Shown here: piece after piece, positions 34,908 through 44,247 of the stretch
Layout of the letters: each line of letters starts with the position of its first letter
Numbering within the stretch: position 1 is the stretch's first letter
Assembly (NCBI RefSeq): GCF_020529025.1
Contig: NZ_JACNMM010000008.1
Span: 234,737-298,736 of the forward strand
From: Oceaniglobus trochenteri
Lineage (GTDB): Bacteria; Pseudomonadota; Alphaproteobacteria; Rhodobacterales; Rhodobacteraceae
Length of the DNA: 64,000 nt
Reading direction: 5' to 3'
Program-made: the position numbers and the translations under genes
Notes under the pieces: generated by a model
What the model saw: the letters and a program-made list of their open reading frames with translations, nothing else
The model's database searches: none
Told to the model about the DNA's origin: nothing

Positions 34908-36527
34908 GTGGCAAGAAGACTTTTGGCAGCCGTAGGGCAGGCATTCGAACGCAACGAACGCTCGGTCGATCTGACCCCGGGGCGGTTGAAGATCGAGGTC
35001 CTCTCGGGGCTGACCGTCGCGCTGGCCCTGGTGCCCGAGGCCGTGGCCTTTGCCTTTGTCGCCGGTGTGCACCCCCTTGTCGGCCTTTACGCGGCCTTCA
35101 TCGTCGGCCTCATCACCGCGCTGATCGGCGGGCGGCCGGGCATGATCTCGGGGGCGACCGGCGCGCTGGCGGTGGTCATGGTGTCGCTGGTGGCCCAGCA
35201 TGGCGTGGAATACCTCTTCGCGACCGTGGTTCTGATGGGGCTGATCCAGGTCTTCTGCGGCGTCATGCGCTGGGGCAAGTTCATTCGCCTTGTGCCGCAT
35301 CCGGTGATGCTGGGCTTTGTAAACGGGCTGGCCATCGTCATTTTCCTGGCCCAGCTGACCCAGTTCAAGGTGCCCGGCACGGCCGAGGTGTCGGGCCATG
35401 GCATGTCGGGGGGCGAATGGATGTCCGGCCTTCCCCTGGTGATGATGCTGGCGCTTGTGGCGCTGACCATGTTGATCATCTGGGTGATGCCCAAGATCAC
35501 CAATGCCATTCCCGCGCCCCTTGCGGGCATCGGGATCGTGGCGATCATCGTCATCGCCCTTGGCATCGATGTGCCGCGCGTTGGCGATCTGGCCAGCATC
35601 GAGGGCGGTCTGCCCAGCTTTCACGTTCCCATGGTGCCGCTCAACCTCGAGACACTGACGATCATTCTGCCCTATGCCCTGATCCTTGCGGCCATCGGCC
35701 TGATCGAAAGCCTTCTGACCTTGAACCTGGTGGGCGAGATCACCGGCAAGCGGGGCGGCGCCAGCCAGGAATGCGTGGCGCAGGGCGTGGCCAATACCGT
35801 GACCGGCTTTTTCGGCGGCATGGGTGGCTGTGCGATGATCGGTCAGTCGATGATCAACGTGAAATCGGGCGGGCGCACGCGCATTGCCGGCGCGGCGGCG
35901 GCGCTGTTCCTGCTGGCCTTCATCGTTGTGGCCAGCCCGGTGATCGAGATCATTCCCCTGGCCGCGCTGGTGGGCGTGATGTTCATGGTGGTGATCGGCA
36001 CCTTTGCCTGGTCGTCGCTGAAGATCCTGCGCAAGGTGCCGCTGACCGATGCCATCGTCATCGTCCTTGTCACCGTCGTCACCGTCTGGACCGATCTTGC
36101 CACGGCGGTTGTCGTCGGGGTGATCGTTTCGGCGCTGGCCTATTCCTGGCAGAATGCCAAGCGCATCCATGCCAAGACCTATGTCACCCCCGAAGGGTCG
36201 AAGGTCTACCAGGTGCAGGGTCCGCTGTTCTTCGGTTCGACCGACGGCTTTACCGAGCTTTTCGACCCCGAGAGCGACCCTCAGATCGTGATCGTCGATT
36301 TCGCCGACAGCCGGGTGGCCGACCAGTCGGCGCTGACCGCGATCGAGGCCATGGCGGCGAAGTATGAAGAGGCGGGCAAGCGGCTGCAACTGCGCCACCT
36401 CAGCCGCGATTGCCACTACCTTCTGACCAAGGCGGGCCAGCTGGTGATCGACAGCGACGACGACCCCGATTACGAGATCGCCACCGACTACGGCGTGCGC
36501 ACCGGCCAGCTGGGCGCCGGGCACTGA
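34908..36527 (+). CDS. SulP family anion transporter with STAS domain
   Basis: A 539-aa SulP (SLC26-type) permease. About 10-12 membrane helices cover residues 30-420, with motifs LTVALALVPEAVAFAFVAG near the N-terminus and GGMGGCAMIGQSMINVKSGG in the middle. The C-terminal STAS domain (about 435-525, VYQVQGPLFFGSTDGFTELF and IVDFADSRVADQSALTAIE) is the regulatory module. It probably imports sulfate or bicarbonate; the substrate cannot be read from the sequence. GTG 34908 is the best start (MARRLLAAVGQAFERNERSVD), with only a weak Shine-Dalgarno. It stands alone, facing the mtnP gene upstream. Confidence 0.9.
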   Translation: MARRLLAAVGQAFERNERSVDLTPGRLKIEVLSGLTVALALVPEAVAFAFVAGVHPLVGLYAAFIVGLITALIGGRPGMISGATGALAVVMVSLVAQHGVEYLFATVVLMGLIQVFCGVMRWGKFIRLVPHPVMLGFVNGLAIVIFLAQLTQFKVPGTAEVSGHGMSGGEWMSGLPLVMMLALVALTMLIIWVMPKITNAIPAPLAGIGIVAIIVIALGIDVPRVGDLASIEGGLPSFHVPMVPLNLETLTIILPYALILAAIGLIESLLTLNLVGEITGKRGGASQECVAQGVANTVTGFFGGMGGCAMIGQSMINVKSGGRTRIAGAAAALFLLAFIVVASPVIEIIPLAALVGVMFMVVIGTFAWSSLKILRKVPLTDAIVIVLVTVVTVWTDLATAVVVGVIVSALAYSWQNAKRIHAKTYVTPEGSKVYQVQGPLFFGSTDGFTELFDPESDPQIVIVDFADSRVADQSALTAIEAMAAKYEEAGKRLQLRHLSRDCHYLLTKAGQLVIDSDDDPDYEIATDYGVRTGQLGAGH

Positions 36528-36548
36528 ACCGGGCGCGGCCGGGCGGCC

Positions 36549-37154
36549 TCAGTCGCCCGGGCGCTTCAGGCTGAAAAGCTCGTCCACGCGGGCATAGTCG
36601 CGATACCCCAGCCGCGCCAGCGGCTGGAAGGTGGTCACATCGAAATGACCGTCGCGCAGGCAATCATCGCGCAGGTGAATGCCCACCACCTCTCCGAAGA
36701 CCACGAAATTCGATGCACCGGGCAGTTGCAGGATCTGCGTCAGGCGGCATTCCAGGTTGGCGGGCGCCTTTACCACCCGGGAGCAGGCGATGGTGTCGCA
36801 TTCGGCGCGCGCGATCCCGGCCTTTTCGAATTCGTCCACGTCCTTGTCCCATGGGCCCGAGGACAGGTTCATCACGTCGCGCATGGCATGTTCCACCACG
36901 TTCACGCAGAAGACTCCTGTCTCGCGGATATTGGCCACCGAATCCTTGGTGTCGCCCCTGTCGGGCTTGGCCGAGGTGCTGGCGAACATCACCTGCGGCG
37001 GTTCATAGGCCACCGCGTTGAAAAAGGAATAGGGCGCGAGGTTGTCCTGGCCGTTCGCCCCCCGGGTGCTGATCCAGCCGATGGGACGGGGCGTGACGAT
37101 GGCGTTGAACGGATTGTGCGGCAGGCCGTGGCCGTCGGCTGGACGATAGAACAT
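36549..37154 (-). CDS. Flavin reductase family protein
   Basis: A 201-aa FMN-binding split-barrel protein of the flavin reductase (DIM6/NTAB) family. It starts FYRPADGHGLPHNPFNAIVTPRPIGWISTRG, and contains APYSFFNAVAYEPPQVMFAS, the family's flavin contact, plus NLECRLTQIL. Such enzymes supply reduced FMN to monooxygenases or bind flavin directly. No monooxygenase gene is adjacent. Its start lies 77 bases from a divergent acetyltransferase gene. Confidence 0.88.
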   Translation of the reverse strand: MFYRPADGHGLPHNPFNAIVTPRPIGWISTRGANGQDNLAPYSFFNAVAYEPPQVMFASTSAKPDRGDTKDSVANIRETGVFCVNVVEHAMRDVMNLSSGPWDKDVDEFEKAGIARAECDTIACSRVVKAPANLECRLTQILQLPGASNFVVFGEVVGIHLRDDCLRDGHFDVTTFQPLARLGYRDYARVDELFSLKRPGD

Positions 37155-37230
37155 GAATTCCCTTCCGGCGATGTGGTTTGAACCAGTGGTAGCGCCGTGC
37201 TAGGGGCGTTGCCAGTGCGAAGAGGGGGCG

Positions 37231-37728
37231 GTGCGGTTGATCCGGCTTGAGGAAGAAACGCCAGAAGACTGGTGGGAGGTCGAGGCGCTGTACGATCTTT
37301 GCTTTGCGCCGGGGCGCGAGGCGCTGTCGTCCTACCGTTTTCGCGATGGTGTGGCACCGGTGCGCGACCTGTGCCTTGTGGCGCGCGATGAAACCGGGGG
37401 CGTGGCGGCGGTGATCCGCTATTGGCCGGTGCGCATTGCCGGTGTCGCGGCCCTGTTGCTGGGGCCGGTGGCGGTGCACCCGACGCGCCATGGCGAAGGG
37501 CTGGGCGCGCTGTTGATGATGGAAAGCCTGTCTTTGGCCACCACCCTTGGCTGGGCGCGGGTGATGCTGGTGGGGGACGAACCCTATTACCGGCGCTTCG
37601 GCTTTCGCCGTCTTGACGAAGTGCGCATGCCCCCGCCCACAAACCCGGCGCGGGTTCTGGGGCTGGAGCTGCAACCCGGGGCCTGGCGGGGAATTGCCGG
37701 GCCTGTCGAAAAGGCCGATCACGCCTGA
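37231..37728 (+). CDS. GNAT acetyltransferase (YhbS-like)
   Basis: A 165-aa protein of the predicted N-acetyltransferase YhbS group. The acetyl-CoA site region is LLLGPVAVHPTRHGEGLGALLM (R/H-G-x-G-x-G/A), followed by GWARVMLVGDEPYYRRFGFR, a strand-helix pair found in YhbS proteins. The start is GTG 37231. The downstream EcsC-like gene follows after 27 bases on the same strand. The substrate is unknown. Confidence 0.83.
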   Translation: MRLIRLEEETPEDWWEVEALYDLCFAPGREALSSYRFRDGVAPVRDLCLVARDETGGVAAVIRYWPVRIAGVAALLLGPVAVHPTRHGEGLGALLMMESLSLATTLGWARVMLVGDEPYYRRFGFRRLDEVRMPPPTNPARVLGLELQPGAWRGIAGPVEKADHA

Positions 37729-37755
37729 CTTGCCAAACCTCGTGCCGCTGCCCAT

Positions 37756-38550
37756 GTGATGGACATGGACAAGAACGATCTGAAAAACCCGCCCGACACC
37801 GCCGTCCTAGACGACGAGACCCGCGCCGCGCTGGAAAAGCTGGCGCGCCGGTTCCGCAACGCCGATGGCATCGGCATGCAGGTGCTGTCGATGGTGGGTG
37901 GCCAGGCCGAGGGGCTGCTGAGCAAGCTGCCCATGCCGGTGCGCCAGGGGCTGGATGGGGCGACGCGCCGCGCGTTGGAGGTGGCCTTCGATGCCGCCAG
38001 CCGGTCGCGCCTGTCGGTGCGCGACCGGGCCGATTGGCTGAACACTGTCGTGACGACGGCCATGGGGGCCGCCGGCGGGGCGGGGGGCCTGCCCACGGCG
38101 CTGGCCGAACTGCCCGTGACCACCACGGTGCTGTTGCGCGCGATCCAGGGGATTGCCGCCGACGAGGGGTTCGACCCCGCCGATGAAAAGGTGCGGATGC
38201 AGTGCCTGCAGGTCTTTGCCGCCGCCGGGCCGCTGGCGCGCGACGACGGCACCGACGTGGCATTCCTGAGTGCGCGGATCACCCTGACGGGCGCGGCGGT
38301 GCATGGGTTGATCGCGCGGATCGCGCCGCGCCTTGCAACGGTGCTGGGCCAGAAGCTGGCCGCGCAGACCGTTCCGGTGATCGGTGCCGTGGCGGGGGCG
38401 GCCACGAACTATGCCTTCACCAGCTATTACCAGGAAATGGCCCGGGTCTATTTCGGGCTGCGCGCCCTGGCGCGGGACGGCAGCGTGGATGTGGAAACCC
38501 TGCTTCGCGAATTCCGCCTGATGGTCAGCCCGCCCAAGACCCTGCGCTGA
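37756..38550 (+). CDS. EcsC family protein
   Basis: A 264-aa mostly helical protein matching the EcsC family (about residues 45-240: DWLNTVVTTAMGAAGGAGGLPTALAELPVTTTVLLRAIQGIA and IGAVAGAATNYAFTSYYQEMARVYFGLRALA). The Gly/Ala-rich hairpins suggest membrane association. No enzymatic motif is seen and the family's function is unknown; Bacillus EcsC is linked to an ABC exporter. Three in-frame starts (GTG 37756, ATG 37759, ATG 37765) are close together; I give the longest. Confidence 0.8.
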   Translation: MMDMDKNDLKNPPDTAVLDDETRAALEKLARRFRNADGIGMQVLSMVGGQAEGLLSKLPMPVRQGLDGATRRALEVAFDAASRSRLSVRDRADWLNTVVTTAMGAAGGAGGLPTALAELPVTTTVLLRAIQGIAADEGFDPADEKVRMQCLQVFAAAGPLARDDGTDVAFLSARITLTGAAVHGLIARIAPRLATVLGQKLAAQTVPVIGAVAGAATNYAFTSYYQEMARVYFGLRALARDGSVDVETLLREFRLMVSPPKTLR

Positions 38551-38580
38551 GGCGGCGCCCCTTCCGCCAGCGGTGGCGCG

Positions 38581-38629
38581 CCCCGCCGGTGCGGGAGCCT
38601 CCGGCGGGGATATTTGAAGACCAAAGATG
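38581..38629 (+). repeat. Hairpin plus intergenic repeat, type I copy
   Basis: A perfect 9-bp stem CCCCGCCGG/CCGGCGGGG with an 11-base loop runs straight into GATATTTGAAGACC and CAAAGATG. It lies between the convergent ends of the EcsC gene and ptsP. Confidence 0.75.
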
Positions 38630-38645
38630 AAAGGGACGCGTGCGC

Positions 38646-40892
38646 CTAGTTCTGGCTGCGCAGCCACTCCATCACGGCGGGGCGGACCGATTGATCGCCC
38701 GTGGTGCGGGCGGCGTCGATCACCGCCTTGGCGCCGTTCAGGTCGACCCGGCGCAGCAGGTGCTTGACCGGCCCGATGGAGGCGGGGCGCATCGACAGGG
38801 TGCGCAGGCCCATGGCGGCAAAGCACATCGCCTCGATCGGGCGGCCGGCGTCTTCGCCACAGAATGACACGGGCGTGCCGGTTTCGGCGCAGCGCCCGAC
38901 GATATGTTCGATCATCGACAGGAAGGACACGTTCAGCGTGTCATAGCGCCGCCGCACCCTTTCGTTTTCGCGGTCGGCGGCGAAGAAGAACTGTTTCAGG
39001 TCGTTGCCGCCGATCGAGATGAAATCGGCCATCTCGAAGAACTGGCGCGGGGCAAAAGCCAGCGACGGGGTTTCCAGCATGGCGCCGATCTTCACGTCGG
39101 AGGGCAGGACATGGCCCAGCTTGCGTTCACGCTCAAGCTCGTTCAGGGCGTGCTGACGGGCCTCGCGGAATTCGTCGAACTGGGCGACGAAGGGAAACAT
39201 CAGGGACAGGGGCCGACCCGCGCAGGCGCGGATCAGCGCCTGCAGCTGCATCCGCATCACCCCCGGCTTGTCCAGCCCCACCCGGATGGCGCGCCAACCC
39301 AGGGCAGGGTTCGGTTCGTCATCCTGTGGTTTCATGTAGGGCAGCACCTTGTCGGACCCGATGTCGAGGGTGCGGAAGATCACCGGCCGGCCCTTGGCCG
39401 CGTCCAGCACCCGCCCGTATAGCGCGGCCAGTTCGCCGCGACGTGGGACATGGCTGCGGATCAGGAACTGAAGCTCGGTGCGGAAGAGGCCCACGCCCTC
39501 GGCGCCCGAGCCTTCGAGGCTGGGCAGGTCGGCCATCAGCCCGGCGTTCATCATCAGCTTGATGGTTTCGCCGCATTTCGTCGTCGCCGGCTGGTCGCGG
39601 ATCGAGGCATAGCGTTCCTGTGCGCTGGCCTGCATGGCGATCTTGTCGCGGAAGGCATTGGCGACATTGTCTTCGGGGCGCAGGTGCACGATGCCCTGGT
39701 CGCCATCGACCAGGATGCGGTCGCCGTTCAGCGCCTCGGCGGTGATGCGTTCGGCGTGGATGACCAGCGGGATCGCCAGCGCGCGGGCGACGATGGCGGC
39801 ATGGCTGCCGACCGAGCCCTGTTCCAGCACCACGCCGCGCAGCTTGCGCCCGTATTCCAGAAGGTCGCCGGGGCCGATGTTGCGCGCGATCAGGATCGGG
39901 CGGTCGGGCATTTCGGCGCCGGTTTCGCCGCCCTGACCGGTGAGGATGCGCAGCAGGCGGTTGGACAGGTCATCCAGATCGTGCAGCCGTTCGCGCATGT
40001 AGAGATCGGGCACCGAGCGCAGGCGGGCGCGGGCGCTGGACTGTTCCTTTTCCACCGCCGCCTCGGCCGAGAGGCCGCGCGCTATGTCTTCCTGCATGCG
40101 GCGCATCCAGCTGCGCGAATTGGCGAACATCCGGTAGGTTTCCAGAACCTGGCGGCTGTCCTTGTCGATGATCTGATTTCGCCCCAGCATGTCGTCGACC
40201 GACTGGCGCAACTGGTCGATGGCGGCGGTCAGGCGTTCGGCTTCGCGCACCGGATCGTCGGCGATGGGGTTGGTGACCACGACGCGGGGTTCGTGCAGGT
40301 AGACATGGCCGTCGGCCGTGCCCTCCTGGCCCACGGTGCCGCGAAACATCACCGGGTTCTGGTGGCGGGCCGACAGCGCCGCACCCTCGCCCACGAAGGC
40401 GCCCAGTTCGGTCATTTCGGCCAGGACCATGGCGACGACCTCAAGGGCATAGACCTCGTCCTCGGAATAGCTGCGGGCGTCCTTGCTTTGCACCACCAGC
40501 ACGCCCAGCCGTTCGCCCAGCCGCTGGATCGGTACGCCCAGGAACGAGGAATAGATCTCTTCGCCGGTCTCGGGCATGAAGCGGAAGCCGCGTTCCTGCG
40601 GGGCATTGGCACTGTTGATCGGGCGGGCCGTCTTGGCCACGCGCCCGACCAGGCCTTCGCCAAGGCGCATGCGGGTCTGGTGCACGGCGTCCTTGCGCAG
40701 CCCCTCGGTGGCGCAAAGTTCCAGCGTTTCGGAATCGCGGAACAGGTAGATCGAGCAGACCTCGGTTTCCATCGAGCCGGCCGTCAGGGCGGTGATCCTG
40801 TCAAGCCGTGCCTGACCGGCGCTGTCCTGGGCCAGCGCCTCGCGCAGGCGGCCGAGGAGTTTGCGGCTTTCGGTTTCTGTGCGGTCTGGCAT
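38646..40892 (-). CDS. ptsP: PTS-Ntr enzyme I (phosphoenolpyruvate-protein phosphotransferase)
   Basis: A 748-aa PtsP. An N-terminal GAF domain (about 15-160) senses a nitrogen signal, glutamine in studied cases. The phosphotransfer domain has the active His in GSVGSHAAIVARA, and the PEP-binding barrel has FRTLDIGSDKVLPY, RAIRVGLDKPG, GGNDLKQFFFAADR and the acid-base Cys in VSFCGEDAG. It feeds phosphate to NPr and EIIA-Ntr, which control nitrogen and potassium functions in the cytoplasm. In many alphaproteobacteria it sits beside lysC; here two SDR/PDE genes lie between them. Confidence 0.96.
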   Translation of the reverse strand: MPDRTETESRKLLGRLREALAQDSAGQARLDRITALTAGSMETEVCSIYLFRDSETLELCATEGLRKDAVHQTRMRLGEGLVGRVAKTARPINSANAPQERGFRFMPETGEEIYSSFLGVPIQRLGERLGVLVVQSKDARSYSEDEVYALEVVAMVLAEMTELGAFVGEGAALSARHQNPVMFRGTVGQEGTADGHVYLHEPRVVVTNPIADDPVREAERLTAAIDQLRQSVDDMLGRNQIIDKDSRQVLETYRMFANSRSWMRRMQEDIARGLSAEAAVEKEQSSARARLRSVPDLYMRERLHDLDDLSNRLLRILTGQGGETGAEMPDRPILIARNIGPGDLLEYGRKLRGVVLEQGSVGSHAAIVARALAIPLVIHAERITAEALNGDRILVDGDQGIVHLRPEDNVANAFRDKIAMQASAQERYASIRDQPATTKCGETIKLMMNAGLMADLPSLEGSGAEGVGLFRTELQFLIRSHVPRRGELAALYGRVLDAAKGRPVIFRTLDIGSDKVLPYMKPQDDEPNPALGWRAIRVGLDKPGVMRMQLQALIRACAGRPLSLMFPFVAQFDEFREARQHALNELERERKLGHVLPSDVKIGAMLETPSLAFAPRQFFEMADFISIGGNDLKQFFFAADRENERVRRRYDTLNVSFLSMIEHIVGRCAETGTPVSFCGEDAGRPIEAMCFAAMGLRTLSMRPASIGPVKHLLRRVDLNGAKAVIDAARTTGDQSVRPAVMEWLRSQN

Positions 40893-41008
40893 AGGGGCGG
40901 TCTGTTCCAGGATGTCCGGGGCATTTGCGCGGCCCCGTGCCGGTTAGATCACAACCCGGGGCCGAGCGAAACGGATTTTGCGCCCGCCGCGTTTGCAGAG
41001 GCCTGCGT

Positions 41009-41764
41009 CTAACGGCCGCCGGCCACGTCCAGATGGGCACCGGTGACATAGCTGGCCGCATCGGTGCACAGCCAGAACACCGCCTCGGCCGTTTCCATGG
41101 CGGTGCCCGCGCGCTGCAGCGGAACAAGGGGGGCAATGCGGTTGATGCGGTCGGGTTCGCCGCCGCTGGCGTGGATGTCGGTGTCGATGATGCCGGGGCG
41201 CACGGCGTTGACGCGCACGTTCTGGGCCGCCAATTCCTTGGACAGGCCCAGGGTCAGGGTGTCGATGGCCCCCTTGGAGGCGGCGTAATCGACGTATTCG
41301 TTCGGCGAACCCAACCGTGCCGCCGCCGAGGACAGCAGCACCAGCGCCCCCGAGGGCCGGTCCATGGGCCGGGGCAGGTGGCGGGCGGCGGCCCGGGCGC
41401 AGTAGAAGGCGCCGAGGATATTGGTTTCCACCACCCGGCGCAGGCGTTCATCGCTCATTTCGGCCAGGGGGCTGGCGGGGGCGACGATGCCGGCATTGAC
41501 GACTACGGCGTCGAGGGTGCCGAAGGCCTGCAACGTGGCATCGAACATCGCATCCACCGCGCCCGAGTCGGTCACGTCACCCTGAACCGTGATCGCCCTG
41601 GCGCCCAGGCCTTCGATCTCATCCGCCGTCTGCCGGGCCGCCGTGTTGTCGGTGCGATAGTTGACCGCCACGTTCCAGCCGGCCTGACCGGCCAGAAGCG
41701 CGGTCGCCCGGCCGATCCCGCGTGATCCGCCGGTGATGAGGATGGTTCTTGCCGTCACGGTCAT
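41009..41764 (-). CDS. SDR family oxidoreductase
   Basis: A 251-aa short-chain dehydrogenase. The cofactor loop is ITGGSRGIGRATAL (TGxxxGIG), the NNAG-like strand reads VVNAGIV, the catalytic Ser is in LLSSAAARLGSPNEYVDYAASKGA, and the Tyr-x3-Lys is YAASK. Near the C-terminus is VNAVRPGIIDTDIHASGG. It would reduce a carbonyl with NAD(P)H; glucose-1-dehydrogenase or 3-oxoacyl-ACP reductase-like use is possible. The start overlaps the stop of the cyclic-nucleotide phosphodiesterase gene (ATGA). Confidence 0.88.
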   Translation of the reverse strand: MTVTARTILITGGSRGIGRATALLAGQAGWNVAVNYRTDNTAARQTADEIEGLGARAITVQGDVTDSGAVDAMFDATLQAFGTLDAVVVNAGIVAPASPLAEMSDERLRRVVETNILGAFYCARAAARHLPRPMDRPSGALVLLSSAAARLGSPNEYVDYAASKGAIDTLTLGLSKELAAQNVRVNAVRPGIIDTDIHASGGEPDRINRIAPLVPLQRAGTAMETAEAVFWLCTDAASYVTGAHLDVAGGR

Positions 41765-42753
41765 TCCCCCCCGAGGTGATGCAGTGCGCCCTGTTCGGGC
41801 ATGATGAAGCGCAGGCCCAGGGTGTCCATCTGCTGCAGCTCGTCAAGCACCTGCTCTTGCGGTGCGATGCCCTTCTTCAGCGAGTATTTTACATGACTGA
41901 TGATCACCGGCAGATCCTTCAGGCTGCCTTCTTTGGCGAGGCTGGCAAGCTGGCCCAGTTCCTCGTGGACAAGGCGGGGGGTCAGATGGCCGAACAGCAG
42001 GTTGTCGGGCCGGTCCGAGGTGTAGGAGCTTTCGATGATGACACCCTTCAGCGCGCCGCTTTCGGCCAGCGGCGCAACGGCCTGCCACAGGGCCATGAGC
42101 GCGCCCGAGCCGTTCACGCTGTCGGGGCCGGTATCGCCGAGGCAAAGCAGGGCATCATCGCCGCTTTCCAGAAGAAAGGCGGTGGATTCCACGCCGCTGT
42201 GCGACAGGGGGAAGGCCGTGACCTGCATCGCCGTATTCTCGACAGCGGTTTTTTCGGCGGGGGCAAGGGTGGTGGCCGGGTATTTTCCGAGGTGCGGTTC
42301 GACGCCCGAGGTGCCGAAGTTGGGCCATGCCTGCCAGTTGAAATAGGTATCGCGGATGTCTTCCTGCACCGAGGCCAGGCCATAGATCGGCTTGCTGGAA
42401 TCGTCGGGCGAGGCGGCGATCATCCCGGCGATATGATCGAGATGCGCGTGGCTGATCATGTAGCCCTTGATCACCTCGGTCAGTGCATATCCGATGCGGG
42501 TATAGTCCGACCCTTCGGGCGGGGTGATGGCATCGAGGCTGCCCTGCGACTCGGCGGCGATCAGGCCGGCGACAAGGGCGCCCGCGTCACAGGTGACGGC
42601 GCGCGGATCGCCGTGGGGCGCGATCATGAAGGCCGAGAGGTTGCCATCCTGGATGCCGCCGGTGGCGCCCAGGACGGTGACATCGAAGCCCTGCGCGTGG
42701 GCTGCGGGGGCGCAGGCCATCGCGGCAAGCGAGGCGGCAAGAATGCGGTTCAT
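41761..42753 (-). CDS. Class II 3',5'-cyclic-nucleotide phosphodiesterase, exported
   Basis: A 330-aa secreted protein. A signal peptide ends at AAHAQG (about residue 21). The metal motif is MISHAHLDHIAGM (H-x-H-x-D-H), the signature of class II cyclic-nucleotide phosphodiesterases (yeast PDE1 type, metallo-beta-lactamase fold). Later metal ligands are seen in FPLSHSG, CLGDTG and ISHVKYS. It would hydrolyse cAMP or cGMP outside the cytoplasm. It is upstream of, and overlaps, an SDR gene. Confidence 0.85.
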   Translation of the reverse strand: MNRILAASLAAMACAPAAHAQGFDVTVLGATGGIQDGNLSAFMIAPHGDPRAVTCDAGALVAGLIAAESQGSLDAITPPEGSDYTRIGYALTEVIKGYMISHAHLDHIAGMIAASPDDSSKPIYGLASVQEDIRDTYFNWQAWPNFGTSGVEPHLGKYPATTLAPAEKTAVENTAMQVTAFPLSHSGVESTAFLLESGDDALLCLGDTGPDSVNGSGALMALWQAVAPLAESGALKGVIIESSYTSDRPDNLLFGHLTPRLVHEELGQLASLAKEGSLKDLPVIISHVKYSLKKGIAPQEQVLDELQQMDTLGLRFIMPEQGALHHLGGE

Positions 42754-42828
42754 CGGCGGGACTCCGGGCTGGTTGCAGGGAACGGCCCGCCGATAGTGCG
42801 ATGAAATCCCGGCCCGCGCCAGTGGCGA

Positions 42829-44064
42829 TCAGGCCTTTTCCAGCTCGAAGCAATCGTGCAGGGCCTGCACCGCCAGTTCCATGTACTTGCGGTCGATCAG
42901 CACCGAAATCTTGATTTCCGAAGTGGTGATGACCTTGATGTTGATGCCTTCGTCGCGCAGCGACTGGAACATCCGGGCGGCCACGCCGGCGTGGCTGCGC
43001 ATGCCGATCCCGACGACCGAAACCTTGGCGACATTGGTATCGGCCACCAGTTCGGAATATTCGATGGCGCCCGAGGCGCGGGCACCCTCCATCGCCTTCT
43101 CGGCGCGCTTCACCTGATCGACCGGGCAGGAGAAGGTCATGTCGGTGCGACCTTCCTCGGAAATGTTCTGGACGATCATGTCCACGTTCACCCCCGCCTC
43201 GGCCAGGGGGCCGAAGATGGCGGCGGCGATGCCGGGCTTGTCGGCCACGCTGATCAGGGTCATCTTTGCCTCGTCGCGCGAAAAGGCGACACCGGCCACG
43301 GCCTTGGATTCCATGATTTCCTCCTCGTCGCAGACAAGCGTTCCTGCGGTTTCATCGTATTCGTCAAAGCTGCTGAGCACGCGCAGTTTCACCTTGAACC
43401 GCATGGCCAGTTCGACACTGCGGGTCTGAAGCACCTTGGCGCCAAGGCTGGCCAGCTCCAGCATTTCCTCGAAGGCGATACGGTCAAGCTTGCGGGCGTT
43501 GGAACTGACGCGCGGGTCGGTGGTGTAGACGCCATCGACATCGGTGTAGATGTCGCAGCGCACCGCACCATGCGCGGCGGCAAAGGCGACGGCGGTGGTA
43601 TCGCTGCCGCCCCGGCCCAGGGTGGTGATGCGGCCTTCCGGGCTGATCCCCTGGAAACCGGCGACCACGGCCACCTTCATGCCCTCGGCGAACTTGGCAT
43701 CCATGTTGGCGGTGGGGATTTCCTCGATCCGGGCGGCGCCATGGGCGCCGTTGGTGATCAGCGGCACCTGCCAGCCCTGCCAGCTGCGCGCCGGGATGTC
43801 CATTTCCTGAAGGGTCAGCGCCATCAGTCCGGCGGTCACGTTCTCGCCGCTGCTGACCACTGCGTCGTATTCGCGGGCATCGTAGAAGGGCGAGGTTTCG
43901 TTGACCCAGCCCACAAGTTCGTTGGTCTTGCCCGACATGGCCGAGACGATGACGATCACCTCGTGTCCGTTCGCAACCTCGCGGCCGACCCTCTTGGCGG
44001 CGCGCTTGATCCGGTCGAGCGTGGCGACGGAGGTGCCGCCGAATTTCATTACCAGTCGTGTCAT
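42829..44064 (-). CDS. lysC: Aspartate kinase
   Basis: A 411-aa aspartokinase, first enzyme of the lysine, threonine and methionine pathway. It starts LVMKFGGTSVATLDRI, has the catalytic core VAGFQGISPEGRITTLGRGGSDTTAVAFAA, and ends with two ACT domains (about 265-405) such as KMTLISVADKPGIAAAIFGPLAEAG and NVAKVSVVGIGMRSHAGVAA, where feedback inhibitors bind. ATG 44064 gives the usual N-terminus. thrC of the same pathway is at 28-30 kb but not linked. Confidence 0.96.
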   Translation of the reverse strand: MTRLVMKFGGTSVATLDRIKRAAKRVGREVANGHEVIVIVSAMSGKTNELVGWVNETSPFYDAREYDAVVSSGENVTAGLMALTLQEMDIPARSWQGWQVPLITNGAHGAARIEEIPTANMDAKFAEGMKVAVVAGFQGISPEGRITTLGRGGSDTTAVAFAAAHGAVRCDIYTDVDGVYTTDPRVSSNARKLDRIAFEEMLELASLGAKVLQTRSVELAMRFKVKLRVLSSFDEYDETAGTLVCDEEEIMESKAVAGVAFSRDEAKMTLISVADKPGIAAAIFGPLAEAGVNVDMIVQNISEEGRTDMTFSCPVDQVKRAEKAMEGARASGAIEYSELVADTNVAKVSVVGIGMRSHAGVAARMFQSLRDEGINIKVITTSEIKISVLIDRKYMELAVQALHDCFELEKA

Positions 44065-44180
44065 GTGGGCGGCTCTGCTTTGCAACGCGATCGCGCGGCT
44101 TTTACGGGGTCGCGGGGGGGGAGGCAAGGGCGGCTTCGCGCCGCATGCCCGCCCGTCGTTGCGCCTGCGGCGGGCGGGAA

Positions 44181-44245
44181 GGGGGGCTGTCTGCCCCCCG
44201 TCGGCTTTGCCGACTCCCCCCGAGGATATTTCGGGACCAAAGATG
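44181..44245 (+). repeat. Double hairpin plus intergenic repeat, type I copy
   Basis: Stem GGGGGGC/GCCCCCC (44181-44199) is followed by stem GTCGGC-TTT-GCCGAC (44200-44214), then CCCCCGAGGATATTTCGGGA and CCAAAGATG. It lies between lysC and the SDR gene, both on the minus strand. Confidence 0.75.
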
Positions 44246-44247
44246 GA

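Noticed and set aside
34890..36524. 544-codon antisense frame opposite the SulP gene
   Set aside because: Rich in His/Asp/Gly typical of reverse-strand shadows; the SulP protein is clear.
39450..41012. 520-codon frame opposite ptsP
   Set aside because: Antisense to a strong PtsP coding sequence; no recognisable family.
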